Positions 25,513 through 33,711 of a stretch of DNA of 57,415 bases are shown one piece after another. The notes below the pieces were generated by a model. That model was not told where the DNA came from. It did not search any database and was given only the letters and a program-made list of their open reading frames with translations. Position numbers and translations under genes: made by a program. Source of the DNA: an uncultured Akkermansia sp. (GTDB lineage Bacteria > Verrucomicrobiota > Verrucomicrobiia > Verrucomicrobiales > Akkermansiaceae); contig URLZ01000013.1 in assembly GCA_900548895.1 (NCBI GenBank), positions 1 through 57,415 on the forward strand, read 5' to 3'. Numbering within the stretch: the first letter of the stretch is position 1; each line of letters begins with the position of its first letter.

Positions 25513-26894
25513 GAGCGTTGAGCGGGAGTAGAGAGAATCAGATAGAGCTCCGCCTGCGTGTCCGGCAGAATCTGCGGGCTCCACGTCAGAGCGCAGCGGC
25601 GCTCGGCCGCGATGTCCTGCCAGGTGTCATCCTCCAGCGGTCGCGCGGCGCAGAACCACAGACGCTTGTCGCTGGCCGGCAGCAGGGGCGAGGGAACACG
25701 CTGCTCCTCAAGCCGAACACCGCGAATGCGCATGTGGCACTGCGAGGCCGCCGTGAGCTTGAAGGCATCGCCCGCCTCCACGAGATCGGCCACGCGGCGG
25801 GGGTGCCCCGAGCTGAGCACGCAGACGCAGACGGCGCGCACGGAGCCCAGCCACTCCTCTTTCAGATCGCCGACCCAGGCCTCGGCTGTCTCATCGTGTC
25901 GCAACTCGACGCGCACGCACCACTCCGTGGCCTCTGCCGCCGTCAGGCGGTAGATCGCCTCCATCACCTCCGTGAAGAGCGGCAGGCAGTCATCGTGCCG
26001 GTAGAGCGCCGGCTCAGGCACATCTTCAAGGGGGCGGAAGGCCGCCAGCTGCATCAGCAGACGGCAGAGCTCGGTGTAGAGCGCCTGCGGCGTCGCCGAC
26101 GGAATCGCCGCGAGCTGGCGCAGCGCCTGAAGCGAAGACTGAACCAACCCGCACTTGAGCATCTTCTCCAGCCGCTCCGTCGCGCGCGCCTGCGTCTGCA
26201 TCTCGCGTTCGCGCAGCGACGTCACCAAATTCGTGGCAATGTGGGAGAGGTGCGAGCAGAGCGCCTCGAGGCGGTGCAGAAGCTCTGGGGCCGCGCTGAG
26301 CGTCAGCGACGGCGCCATGTAACTCGCATCGCGGCTCAGCGAGGGCCGTCCGTCGGCACTGCGGTGACACACCAGCCGCATCAGCGGCAGCTTCTCATAG
26401 CCCGGCAGCGCCTCCGGGCGCGTCGAGAGCAGGAGCTTCAGGCGGCGGAACATGATGGGCTGCTCGTTGCCCCCCGCATTGAGATCATAGCACATCTGAG
26501 GCTCAGCCGTGAAGCGTCGGGGAGCCGCCCCCGCCGCCTCGTCCCCGGCCACATTGCCCTCGCCCTCGCGCAGCGGCGGCACCGCCAGATACACCGTCAG
26601 CGTCGAAGCCGTGCTGAGCTCCGGCGTCAGATCGAGAGCCTCGGCCTCCGCGTTGCGCGGCAGATCCACCTCCGTACCGCCCGGCAGAATCGCCTGAAGG
26701 GACTGAATGCTGAAGTGAAAATGCTCGAGAGCCGTCTCGTCGATGTCGAGATGAGCGAGCCCGTAGGCGTAGGGCAGCGCCAGGCTGCGCTCACTGCTGC
26801 GAGCCAGAGCAAGACCCTGCTGAACCTGCTGAAAATGGTGGGGGCGCAGAAAAACGCCGTCCGTCCAACTGAGACTGGGGGAGTATTGCAACAT
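25509..26894 (-). CDS. tssK: T6SS baseplate protein TssK
   Basis: TssK links the baseplate to the TssL/M membrane complex. The 461-residue protein has the diagnostic N-terminus (WTDGVFLRPHHFQQ), followed by the shell-domain and shoulder regions typical of the family, including RRFTAEPQMCYDLNAG, LPLMRLV, and the helical stretch with the repeated Arg/Glu helix before ALRQLAAIPSATPQALYTELCRLL. The C-terminal end matches the receptor-binding-like head domain. The gene lies 51 bases after tssJ and overlaps tssL by 4 bases, as in standard tssJ-tssK-tssL groups. Confidence 0.95.
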   Translation of the reverse strand: MLQYSPSLSWTDGVFLRPHHFQQVQQGLALARSSERSLALPYAYGLAHLDIDETALEHFHFSIQSLQAILPGGTEVDLPRNAEAEALDLTPELSTASTLTVYLAVPPLREGEGNVAGDEAAGAAPRRFTAEPQMCYDLNAGGNEQPIMFRRLKLLLSTRPEALPGYEKLPLMRLVCHRSADGRPSLSRDASYMAPSLTLSAAPELLHRLEALCSHLSHIATNLVTSLREREMQTQARATERLEKMLKCGLVQSSLQALRQLAAIPSATPQALYTELCRLLMQLAAFRPLEDVPEPALYRHDDCLPLFTEVMEAIYRLTAAEATEWCVRVELRHDETAEAWVGDLKEEWLGSVRAVCVCVLSSGHPRRVADLVEAGDAFKLTAASQCHMRIRGVRLEEQRVPSPLLPASDKRLWFCAARPLEDDTWQDIAAERRCALTWSPQILPDTQAELYLILSTPAQRS

Positions 26895-26945
26895 GGGGAA
26901 GGAAAAAGGGAAACGAAGGAGGGGAAGCGGCTCGGCGTAAAACGA

Positions 26946-27452
26946 TTAGTTATCCTCCGGCTTGATCGGCGTCTGCAGGAGAAGCCCCGCCGGAATGATC
27001 GACACGTCAATGTCCTCTCCGTCCCAGCGGTCAGCCGCCAGCGGCAGCGTCAGGCGCCGCATATCCGGCCCCTTGGCGCCGTCCCGAGGCAGATTGATGA
27101 AGAGCACGAGGTGGCTGGCCCCGCGCTTCTCGAGCCAACTCTGCCACACCTTGTCATCGCGGCTGAGCGTCTTTTTCTCGCAGTCCTCTTCACTGAAGTA
27201 AAAGGTCTTTTTGCGCAGCGAATCGCGCAGCACGTTGGCCGGGTCGAAGTAATCGTCGATCTCGGTCTGCTCCAGCTGCTTGAGCGTCGTCTCATTGGCC
27301 TCGACAATATCAACCTCGACCGAGGGGAAGACGCGGAAGCGCTCAATCGTGACAGGGTCATAGGACACACTGAGGTTGTACGCACTCGGCGCCGAGCTCT
27401 GGCAGGAGGCGAGAGCAAGCGCACCGGAGATCAGGAGGAGCAGGCGTTTCAT
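26946..27452 (-). CDS. tssJ: T6SS outer-membrane lipoprotein TssJ
   Basis: TssJ is the outer-membrane lipoprotein that holds the TssM periplasmic domain. With ATG 27452 (MKRLLLLISG) the product is 168 residues. It has a lipoprotein signal peptide and lipobox LALASC, then a beta-sandwich-type domain. Visible features are VEVDIVEANETTLKQLEQT, FYFSEEDC, WLEKRGASHLVLFINLP and LTLPLAADRWDG. Six residues upstream (MPALPS) could be an alternative start but would disturb the signal peptide. It directly precedes tssK, which supports the call. A related lipoprotein is encoded 0.7 kb upstream. Confidence 0.88.
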   Translation of the reverse strand: MKRLLLLISGALALASCQSSAPSAYNLSVSYDPVTIERFRVFPSVEVDIVEANETTLKQLEQTEIDDYFDPANVLRDSLRKKTFYFSEEDCEKKTLSRDDKVWQSWLEKRGASHLVLFINLPRDGAKGPDMRRLTLPLAADRWDGEDIDVSIIPAGLLLQTPIKPEDN

Positions 27453-27515
27453 GGAGGGGAGTGCAGGCATCGGAGAGGGCGAGGCTGGCGTGTTGAGCCG
27501 GAGATTGGCGCGGGA

Positions 27516-27690
27516 GGAATGAACAGGCTTGATGATCGGGTGATTTGAACGAGCGTGGTGAGCGGTCGGCGTGATGAACAGGCGTGGTGAGCAGCGGGCT
27601 TGGTGAACGGGCCGGGTGAAAGGGTGAGGTGAACGGGAGTGATGAACGAGAGAGAAACGGGAGTGATGAACGGAGCCGGTGAGTCGTCGT
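27516..27690. repeat. Degenerate short repeats between the PAAR gene and tssJ
   Basis: The 275-base spacer between the PAAR-like gene and tssJ holds about ten degenerate copies of an 11-13-base motif, roughly GTGATGAACGG or GTGGTGAACGG on the plus strand. Examples begin near 27571, 27601, 27629, 27639 and 27663. On the minus strand this reads CCGTTCATCAC. The copies are irregularly spaced and carry no open frame with coding character. The array could be a cluster of protein-binding sites or an expansion by slippage. Confidence 0.6.
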
Positions 27691-27727
27691 TTCGTTCGGG
27701 CTTGGTGATTGGTGTGTGGAGAATCCG

Positions 27728-28015
27728 TCAGCAGATGTAGTTGATGCCGCTGGTCACCATCGCCGACGTCGTCACGGGCACCCCCGTCGCCGGATTGACG
27801 CCTGTGGCCATCGACGTCACATTGGCCAGCGGCAGCCCGTTGACGATCTTGGTGACCGCCGTCGTGTTGGCGATCACGCCCGTGCAGGCGGCTCCGGAGA
27901 CCGGGGACGTCATGGTGGCGACGGGCAGCCCCTTGACGAGAAAGGTGGGAGCCGTGCCGGTGATGAGATCTCCGGTGACGGAGGTTCCGGTGGTGACCAT
28001 GATGGGAGTCGGCAT
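27728..28015 (-). CDS. PAAR-like spike-tip protein
   Basis: PAAR proteins cap the VgrG spike with a sharp beta-cone. This 95-residue protein has the repetitive pattern of the family: short beta strands with Thr/Val/Gly, two related segments around KGLPVATMTSP and NGLPLANVTSM, and a terminal Cys. Three Cys or His-type positions expected for metal binding in PAAR are not all evident, so 'PAAR-like' is safer than 'PAAR'. It carries no C-terminal toxin extension. Its place between the TssJ-like lipoprotein gene and tssJ within the T6SS locus supports a role at the spike tip shared by both VgrGs. Confidence 0.82.
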   Translation of the reverse strand: MPTPIMVTTGTSVTGDLITGTAPTFLVKGLPVATMTSPVSGAACTGVIANTTAVTKIVNGLPLANVTSMATGVNPATGVPVTTSAMVTSGINYIC

Positions 28016-28128
28016 GAGGGGGAGAAAAACGGAGGTGTGAAGGTGAGGGAAGAGACGATAATGAGGTGAGAAAGGCGATCTGTCAAGAGCGACGTTGAAA
28101 GAGCCGTTGTGCGGTGGCGGACGGACGG

Positions 28129-28707
28129 CTACGGCTGTGTCGGCGGGGCGGACCTTGACGCGGCGGACCTTGATGGGGAAGCCTCCGGCGGGCGCAGGCG
28201 CTCCGTCGAGGGCTCCACCGTGAGGCCACCGTCCGTTAGGCGCAGCACGAGGCTATGCGTCCCCGAGGGATAGGCCTCGGGGCTCAGCGGAAAGACCACG
28301 CGGCGGGGATCCGACTGCGTCGTGCTGCGGCGGGCCGGCTTCGGCGTCACGGCGATGAGCGTATCGGCCCCGTCGGCCAGCCAGGCCTTGCAGACCGCCT
28401 CCCGCTTCGGCTGAAGCGTCACAACCGGCGTGGCGGCATCCAGATAACAGCGATAGACATTGCCCGGCCGCGAGGGAAGCCCCGACGTCGCGAAGTATTC
28501 ATCCACGGGCGTGACCGTCTGGCGCAGGCGCTCCGCCTCCCCCCGCACGGCGTAGATATCCACCAGCGCGGCCTCGGAGGACGCCGCGGCGCGGCAGTCC
28601 TGCACGCTCAGCGGCAGCATGTGCCCGCTGCCGCTGCAGGACGACAGCGCGAGCAGCGGTGCCAGCGCCAGCAAGTTGTGCAGAAATTGTTGGATGCGCT
28701 TCCTCAT
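28129..28707 (-). CDS. Second TssJ-like lipoprotein
   Basis: A 192-residue lipoprotein with signal peptide and lipobox LALSSC. Its folded part lines up with the TssJ gene in this locus, segment by segment. VDIYAVRGEAERLRQTVTPVDEYF corresponds to VDIVEANETTLKQLEQTEIDDYF; VCKAWLADGADTLIAV corresponds to VWQSWLEKRGASHLVLF; and DPRRVVFPLSPEAY corresponds to DMRRLTLPLAADRW. I infer a diverged TssJ paralogue, possibly forming a mixed outer-membrane ring or an accessory anchor. The C-terminal tail is Ser/Ala/Arg/Pro-rich. It lies directly (6 bases) after the unknown VgrG-partner gene. Confidence 0.7.
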   Translation of the reverse strand: MRKRIQQFLHNLLALAPLLALSSCSGSGHMLPLSVQDCRAAASSEAALVDIYAVRGEAERLRQTVTPVDEYFATSGLPSRPGNVYRCYLDAATPVVTLQPKREAVCKAWLADGADTLIAVTPKPARRSTTQSDPRRVVFPLSPEAYPSGTHSLVLRLTDGGLTVEPSTERLRPPEASPSRSAASRSAPPTQP

Positions 28708-28713
28708 GAGGGC

Positions 28714-29925
28714 TCAAGATCCTTGTCCCATTCTACCAAAGCCCGAGCGCGCATGCAAGTCCCGATCATTGTCATGCCGCAATTCTCCCGCGTTCTGCTG
28801 AACCGGATGGCCGAATTCGTCCCAGGTGCAGGTGCCGTCCGCGCAGCGGATGCCCAGCTCGAGAAACTTGGCGTAGCGCGTGTCGTAGTCCATGCTGCCG
28901 CCCTCCAGCAGCGCGAGCTGAAGGAGCGTCTTGCTGATACCCGTCGGGGGCAGCGAGGGATTCGTCGGCGCAACGCCCGTCTCCGTCCTGAGATTCGTCG
29001 AGCTCCAGAAGGCGGCGTAGGCCAGCATCGCCTCGGGCCCGCTCTGCGCCGCGATGGCAGCCCGGCAGGCGAGCTCTCCGTTCTCGTCGCTGGGCACGAG
29101 CAGCCAGCGCAGCGCCGCCTCCACCGCGGCCGCCTTCGTCGCCGCCGAGGGCTTGGGCGGCAGCCCCCGGAACTGAAGCGGGAAGTGTTTTTTCATCTCG
29201 GCCTCGACGGCCGCCGGCACGGCGCGAGTCTTGGCTCTCGCCGCTTCAAAAATGCGATCCGAGGACGGTGCCGTCACCGACGGCTCCGCCGGCGTGACGC
29301 GCTGCACGATCTGCGCGAAATCCTGCTCGGCCGTCTCCTGCATGCTGCGAACGACCTCGGGCAGAATCATCGGCCCGTCCGCGCTGCCCAGCGAGCCCGG
29401 CGGCAGCGAAGCCTCCAGCTGCGCCATCGCTTGGCGCACCCAAGCGAGCTTCAGCTCGATGCGCTTGGCCGGGTCGAGGTAACCCTGCTCGCCGGCCTCC
29501 TTCTCAAGCTCCCGAGTTGCGGCGTCGAGCTGCTGCTTCTGATCATCGACAAGAGCCTGAACATCGGAGCTGTCGCTCAGGCGGGCCGCCAGATCCCGCG
29601 CCGCCTTTCGGCGCCGCTCGGCCGGGCTGAGCCCGTCGCTCGCCTCGTCGCGGGCGACGTCCTCGCTGACCAGACGCACACACAGGTAGGCCCACCACAC
29701 GCCCACGCGGGGAAGGATGGCGCGGCAGAGCAGGTTGACGGCCTCCTCGATGAGGTTCTGCGTCAGCAGAATCCGGAGAGCCAGCTCGGTGCTGATCTGC
29801 TCACTCGGGAAGAGCGCGAGAACGTCCTCCGTCGGGGCGTAGCCGCGCAGGTGCAGGGCGGAGGCGAGATCCTCCTGATGCAGCATGATGAAGGGCTTGC
29901 TGAACTGTTGGCCGTTCCAGGACAT
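28714..29925 (-). CDS. VgrG-associated protein of unknown function, copy 1
   Basis: A 403-residue soluble protein with no signal peptide. It begins MSWNGQQFSKPF and has three visible regions. The first is a conserved N-terminal helical part with NLLCRAILPRVGVWWAYLC. The second is a long charged central coiled-coil-like stretch. The third is a C-terminal domain with RWLLVPSDENGELACRAAIAAQSGPEAMLAYAAFW, GGSMDYDTRY and a Cys-bearing CADGTCTW motif. It closely resembles the gene at 33712, and each copy follows a vgrG gene. I recall similar proteins of uncertain family (possibly DUF6931) near T6SS loci, but this is from memory. A chaperone, adaptor or effector-loading role is inferred from linkage only. 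Confidence 0.82.
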   Translation of the reverse strand: MSWNGQQFSKPFIMLHQEDLASALHLRGYAPTEDVLALFPSEQISTELALRILLTQNLIEEAVNLLCRAILPRVGVWWAYLCVRLVSEDVARDEASDGLSPAERRRKAARDLAARLSDSSDVQALVDDQKQQLDAATRELEKEAGEQGYLDPAKRIELKLAWVRQAMAQLEASLPPGSLGSADGPMILPEVVRSMQETAEQDFAQIVQRVTPAEPSVTAPSSDRIFEAARAKTRAVPAAVEAEMKKHFPLQFRGLPPKPSAATKAAAVEAALRWLLVPSDENGELACRAAIAAQSGPEAMLAYAAFWSSTNLRTETGVAPTNPSLPPTGISKTLLQLALLEGGSMDYDTRYAKFLELGIRCADGTCTWDEFGHPVQQNAGELRHDNDRDLHARSGFGRMGQGS

Positions 29926-29934
29926 GGCGGAGTG

Positions 29935-32900
29935 TCAGATATTGAGGCTCGTGCCGCTGTGCGTGTTCAGCGAGACGGTTTGTGTGTTGATGGAGTCCTG
30001 TTCATTCGAGGAGACTTTCTGAGCGCTGTGGCTGATGATGCTGTCGTTTTTGTCGACGGCTTGGTCGCTCTCGGAAACCTTCTGATCGTTGGCCGCGACC
30101 CCTTGGTCGTCGGAGGCAACGGTCTGCTTTTTCTCACTGGCGGCACTCTCCTCCAGCATGAGCGCCAGATCGGACTTGTCCAGAGCATCGGTTTGCTTCT
30201 GAAGGGCCGTCTGCTCATTCTTCAGGGCGTCGAGCTTGGCCATGCCCACGCTCATCTGAAGTTTGGAGAGGTAGAGCTTTTTGCCCAAAGTCTCCATGAG
30301 CTGAGACGCCGTGATTTTGCTCGTGAACTTGGCGATCAGCGACGCGCTCAGACCCGCCGCGAGACCGACGCCTGCGCCGATCGAGCTGCCCAGGCCGTGG
30401 GTGTCCTCAAAGGAGGTGGTGTTCGGGCGATCGGTGGGGATCGGCTTGGTGAAGGAATCCGCGTCGTCCGCCTTCTTGCCGAACACCGATCCCGCGATTC
30501 CGCCGGCGACGCTCATCCCGGCGGTCACGGCTCCCCCCAGCACCCATGAATAGGACGGTATTTTTTTGGCGATGTTCGCCAGGGACGATCGCTCACTCAT
30601 GGCGAAGAAGCCCGCCAGCGGCGTGTCGATTTCCGACAGATGGTTGTGGTAGTGCCAGATCTGCGGAGAGGCCTGCGTCATGGCTGTGGCGTTCATCTTG
30701 ATCATGCTGCCCGTGACGGAGAGCAGGGAGGAGAACTTGTCGCTGATGCCCTGCACGCCGGCCCAGCCGATCACCTGCGTGACCGTGCTGATGGCCGAGC
30801 CCGCGAAGTCCACAGCGGTGAGGCCCTTCGTCTTCCATCCGTCGACGAGAGCACTGTTGTAAAACGAGTCCGTGCCCGAGGCCGTCGTGTAGATGTCCTT
30901 GCCCGTCAAGACGCCCTTGATCAGACCGTTGAGAAACGTGTCCTGAATGGTGGCCCCGCCGATGATGGTGATCTCCGGCGCGTAGAGCTTGGCTGAGAAG
31001 TCCGTGACGGTGAGTGCGGAGCCCAGAACCGTGGAGGACTTGACTTGATTGGTGGCGATGGAGGTGACGTAGGGCCCCTTGGTCGCCACGCCGCTGGAGT
31101 CAACCAGAATCGAGCCGCTCATGGGCAAGCCGGCGTTGGACATGAGGTGGGTGGACTGCCCCTGATCCTCGGTGTTGTAGGCCGGGTAGGCTCCGGGGTT
31201 GAGCACCTTGCCCGTGGCGCTCTGAATCTGAATGCCGGACTCGGTGATGCGGATGGAGGACTTGCCGACCCGCAGGGTGATGCCCTGCGCGGCCGTGACG
31301 ACGATTTCACCGCCGGCATTGACGATTTGGTGATCCGCCGATTGCAGCAGAACGTCGCTGTTGGAGTAGATGTTGACGCCCTCAAAGTGCGGGCGGGTGA
31401 TCGGGCTGTTGTAGATGGTCTGGGCACTCTGGGCGGCGCCGGCCATGGCGTAGCCGCTGGAGGAGTCCGCCTCGGAGACGAAGCCCATGACGGTCTCCAC
31501 AACACTGCTGGCGAGATAGGTGTTGGTGATGTCCTCCCGCTGCTCAACCGGCCGGACGCCGTTGTCGAGCGAGATGAGCTGAATCTGGCTGAAGGGCAGC
31601 GGGTTCGCCGCCAATTCGGTGACGGACATCGGCCGGGTGGCATCCTCGGCCACCTTGTCGCTGCCTCCGCTGCTGTCTCTGCTGCCGCTGCCCGATTGAG
31701 CGTCCCCCTTCGAGGTGGCGGAGCCTCCCTCGCTGCCCGTACTGCTGTTGGAGGAGGCGGAGCCGGAGCTTCCGGAGTCGGAAGCAGCGGCGCCCGAGGA
31801 GCCTGAGCTGCCTGAGCTGCCTGAGCTGCCTGCGCTGCCGGACTTGGCTGCGTCGGAGGATCCGGAAGAGGAGCCGGAAGAGGCGGACGTCGCGGAGCCG
31901 GAGCTGCCCGAGTGGACGACGCTCGGCACATCGAGGTCCATTTCGCGGCCGGAATCCTCAGCGGAAGCCGTGTAAGTGCGCTTGGGCAGGTGGGTGCGGT
32001 TGCGCAGGGTGACGGCGGAGACGTCCGTGGTGGGGGCGGAGGCCGCCGTGCGCGTCCGTCGATCGATGGTCATCAGGCGGGCCAGGGGGGCCTCATTGCT
32101 GTTGCGGAAGAGCGCCGTGAGCGCCAGCGGAATGCTCAGATCGCCACGGTCGAGGCAGACGAGGACGTTGCCGATGCGCGGGCGAGCGAGCAGACCGCTG
32201 TTTTTATCGGCATAGGGCGAGGCCACCTCAACCCAGAGGGCGTTCGACAGCTTCGCGCCCCCCTCCTGCGCGGCGCTCCAAGCGGCAATTTCCCGCACCT
32301 TGCAGAGGTTGCGTGTGTCGTCTTCGCCGTAGCAGGATGTGTCCTCCACCACGGCGAGGAAGCAGCGCAGACGGGGCTCGGGCCAAGCCTCGGCCTCCGT
32401 CAGCGGACTGTCGGAGAGATTGGGGCGATCCGCGACGCGCACGGGTCGCGGCAGCACCCCGATGGCCGTGTCGACGCCGGTCGGCACGGCGTCGATGGTG
32501 ACGACCCAGTTCTGATCCGTGGCGGCGACGCTCTGGCGGATGATGGCGTACTCCGGCGCCAGGTTCCCCTGAAGGCGCGAGCCCTCCCTCCACGCGACCT
32601 TGCGGCCGGGGGAGAGCGCCTGAAAGGCCTCGCTGCCGTTCGGGTAGCGGTATTGCCCGTGGCAGCAGCGGCTCACAGCTCGGGCGGCACGGGCCGTGGC
32701 GAGGATTCGCTGAGCCTCGGGAGCGGCGGTCAGCTGATCCCAGCTCTCATCATGAACGCTGAAGCGCACCGCATCCGCGGAAGCTCCCGTCGCACCTTTC
32801 TCAACGTCTCGGTAGTTTTGCAGCGCGACTTCTCCCTCGCTGAGATCCCCGACGCCGTAGTGCGCCTTCCACAGACTCGCGTGGGAGGAGACGGGCTCCA

Positions 32901-33672
32901 TCACGGCAAGGGCCGCGTCCTCCTTCGCTCTCTCTCCCTCAGCCTTCGTCGCAAAGGGTTCGCGGTCCGCTTCGACGGCGTCAAACAGGCAGAGCCTTTC
33001 CCTCTGCTCCGCGCCGTCCTCCGCGTCGGGCATCGTCCAGACAAAGGCCAGCCCCCAGGCCGCCAGCAGGCGGGTGAAGAAGTTGTAGTCGCTCTCGTCG
33101 TTCTGGATGAGCTGAATGAAGGAGGGCAGGTGCTGCCGGGCCTTGGCGCTGATGCAGAGGGAACCCGCGTCCCAGCGCGACGTCAGCAGGTGCAGAAGCT
33201 TCTCGGCCGGAGAGGCGCTTTCATCCACCCCGGCAAGGCTGATATTTTTCAGCTCGTCGGAATTGTAGACGAGGCGGTTGCGCGAGTAACAGGCCTTGGC
33301 GAGCGCCGGGCGGATGGTCCATTTGTACCAGGAGAGCTCTTTGCCCGCCTCCGTCTGTTCCGCCGAGGCGGGGGTGTAGCTCCGGGTCGATTCGATGCTC
33401 ATCACGACGCCGAAGACGCGGTGCAACACTTTGTCGCCTTCCTTCACCAGCAGACTGACGCGCTTGCCGAGCTGCTCCAGAATGCGGCCGGGCTCCTCGG
33501 GCGTTTTAACGAGAATCTCGTAGGCGTAGAGCGATGAGACCGCCTCCTGCCCGGCGATGATGCGGGTGGGGGTGATTTCAAGGGGTCTCGATGCAGCTGC
33601 ACCGCTCTCCTCCGGCTGAGCGGTTCGGGCCCGCTGGCCGTCGCAGAGCGTCAATGTCAGAGTCAGGCGCAT
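29935..33672 (-). CDS. VgrG (TssI) spike protein with long C-terminal extension, copy 1
   Basis: VgrG trimers form the T6SS spike. The 1245-residue protein has the gp27-like N-terminal half (YAYEILVKTPEEP, QLIQNDESDYNFFTRLLAAWGLAFVW), the gp5/OB-like part (NALWVEVASPYADKNSG), and a beta-helix region ending around residue 850. A Ser/Gly low-complexity insert occupies about residues 580-680. The C-terminal extension is not VgrG core. It has two Gly/Ala-rich hydrophobic stretches with glycine-zipper spacing (GGAVTAGMSVAGGIAG and GAGVGLAAGLSASLIA), then a tail of seven-residue repeats such as VASDDQG, VAANDQK and VSESDQA. This is probably an 'evolved' VgrG carrying its own effector or membrane-active domain. 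It is followed after 9 bases by its partner gene. Confidence 0.9.
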   Translation of the reverse strand: MRLTLTLTLCDGQRARTAQPEESGAAASRPLEITPTRIIAGQEAVSSLYAYEILVKTPEEPGRILEQLGKRVSLLVKEGDKVLHRVFGVVMSIESTRSYTPASAEQTEAGKELSWYKWTIRPALAKACYSRNRLVYNSDELKNISLAGVDESASPAEKLLHLLTSRWDAGSLCISAKARQHLPSFIQLIQNDESDYNFFTRLLAAWGLAFVWTMPDAEDGAEQRERLCLFDAVEADREPFATKAEGERAKEDAALAVMEPVSSHASLWKAHYGVGDLSEGEVALQNYRDVEKGATGASADAVRFSVHDESWDQLTAAPEAQRILATARAARAVSRCCHGQYRYPNGSEAFQALSPGRKVAWREGSRLQGNLAPEYAIIRQSVAATDQNWVVTIDAVPTGVDTAIGVLPRPVRVADRPNLSDSPLTEAEAWPEPRLRCFLAVVEDTSCYGEDDTRNLCKVREIAAWSAAQEGGAKLSNALWVEVASPYADKNSGLLARPRIGNVLVCLDRGDLSIPLALTALFRNSNEAPLARLMTIDRRTRTAASAPTTDVSAVTLRNRTHLPKRTYTASAEDSGREMDLDVPSVVHSGSSGSATSASSGSSSGSSDAAKSGSAGSSGSSGSSGSSGAAASDSGSSGSASSNSSTGSEGGSATSKGDAQSGSGSRDSSGGSDKVAEDATRPMSVTELAANPLPFSQIQLISLDNGVRPVEQREDITNTYLASSVVETVMGFVSEADSSSGYAMAGAAQSAQTIYNSPITRPHFEGVNIYSNSDVLLQSADHQIVNAGGEIVVTAAQGITLRVGKSSIRITESGIQIQSATGKVLNPGAYPAYNTEDQGQSTHLMSNAGLPMSGSILVDSSGVATKGPYVTSIATNQVKSSTVLGSALTVTDFSAKLYAPEITIIGGATIQDTFLNGLIKGVLTGKDIYTTASGTDSFYNSALVDGWKTKGLTAVDFAGSAISTVTQVIGWAGVQGISDKFSSLLSVTGSMIKMNATAMTQASPQIWHYHNHLSEIDTPLAGFFAMSERSSLANIAKKIPSYSWVLGGAVTAGMSVAGGIAGSVFGKKADDADSFTKPIPTDRPNTTSFEDTHGLGSSIGAGVGLAAGLSASLIAKFTSKITASQLMETLGKKLYLSKLQMSVGMAKLDALKNEQTALQKQTDALDKSDLALMLEESAASEKKQTVASDDQGVAANDQKVSESDQAVDKNDSIISHSAQKVSSNEQDSINTQTVSLNTHSGTSLNI
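31802..31839. repeat. 9-bp tandem repeat inside vgrG copy 1
   Basis: Three exact and one variant copy of GAGCTGCCT (plus strand) encode a run of Gly-Ser-Ser in the Ser/Gly linker. The whole linker DNA (about 31640-31930) is low-complexity and prone to slippage in multiples of three, which would change linker length without loss of frame. Confidence 0.75.
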
Positions 33673-33711
33673 GATGAAGAATCAAACCCTTGCTTGAGGA
33701 CCGACGGGGCT

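Noticed and set aside
27516..27690. CRISPR array
   Set aside because: The repeats are short, degenerate and irregularly spaced, without unique spacers of constant length or cas genes.
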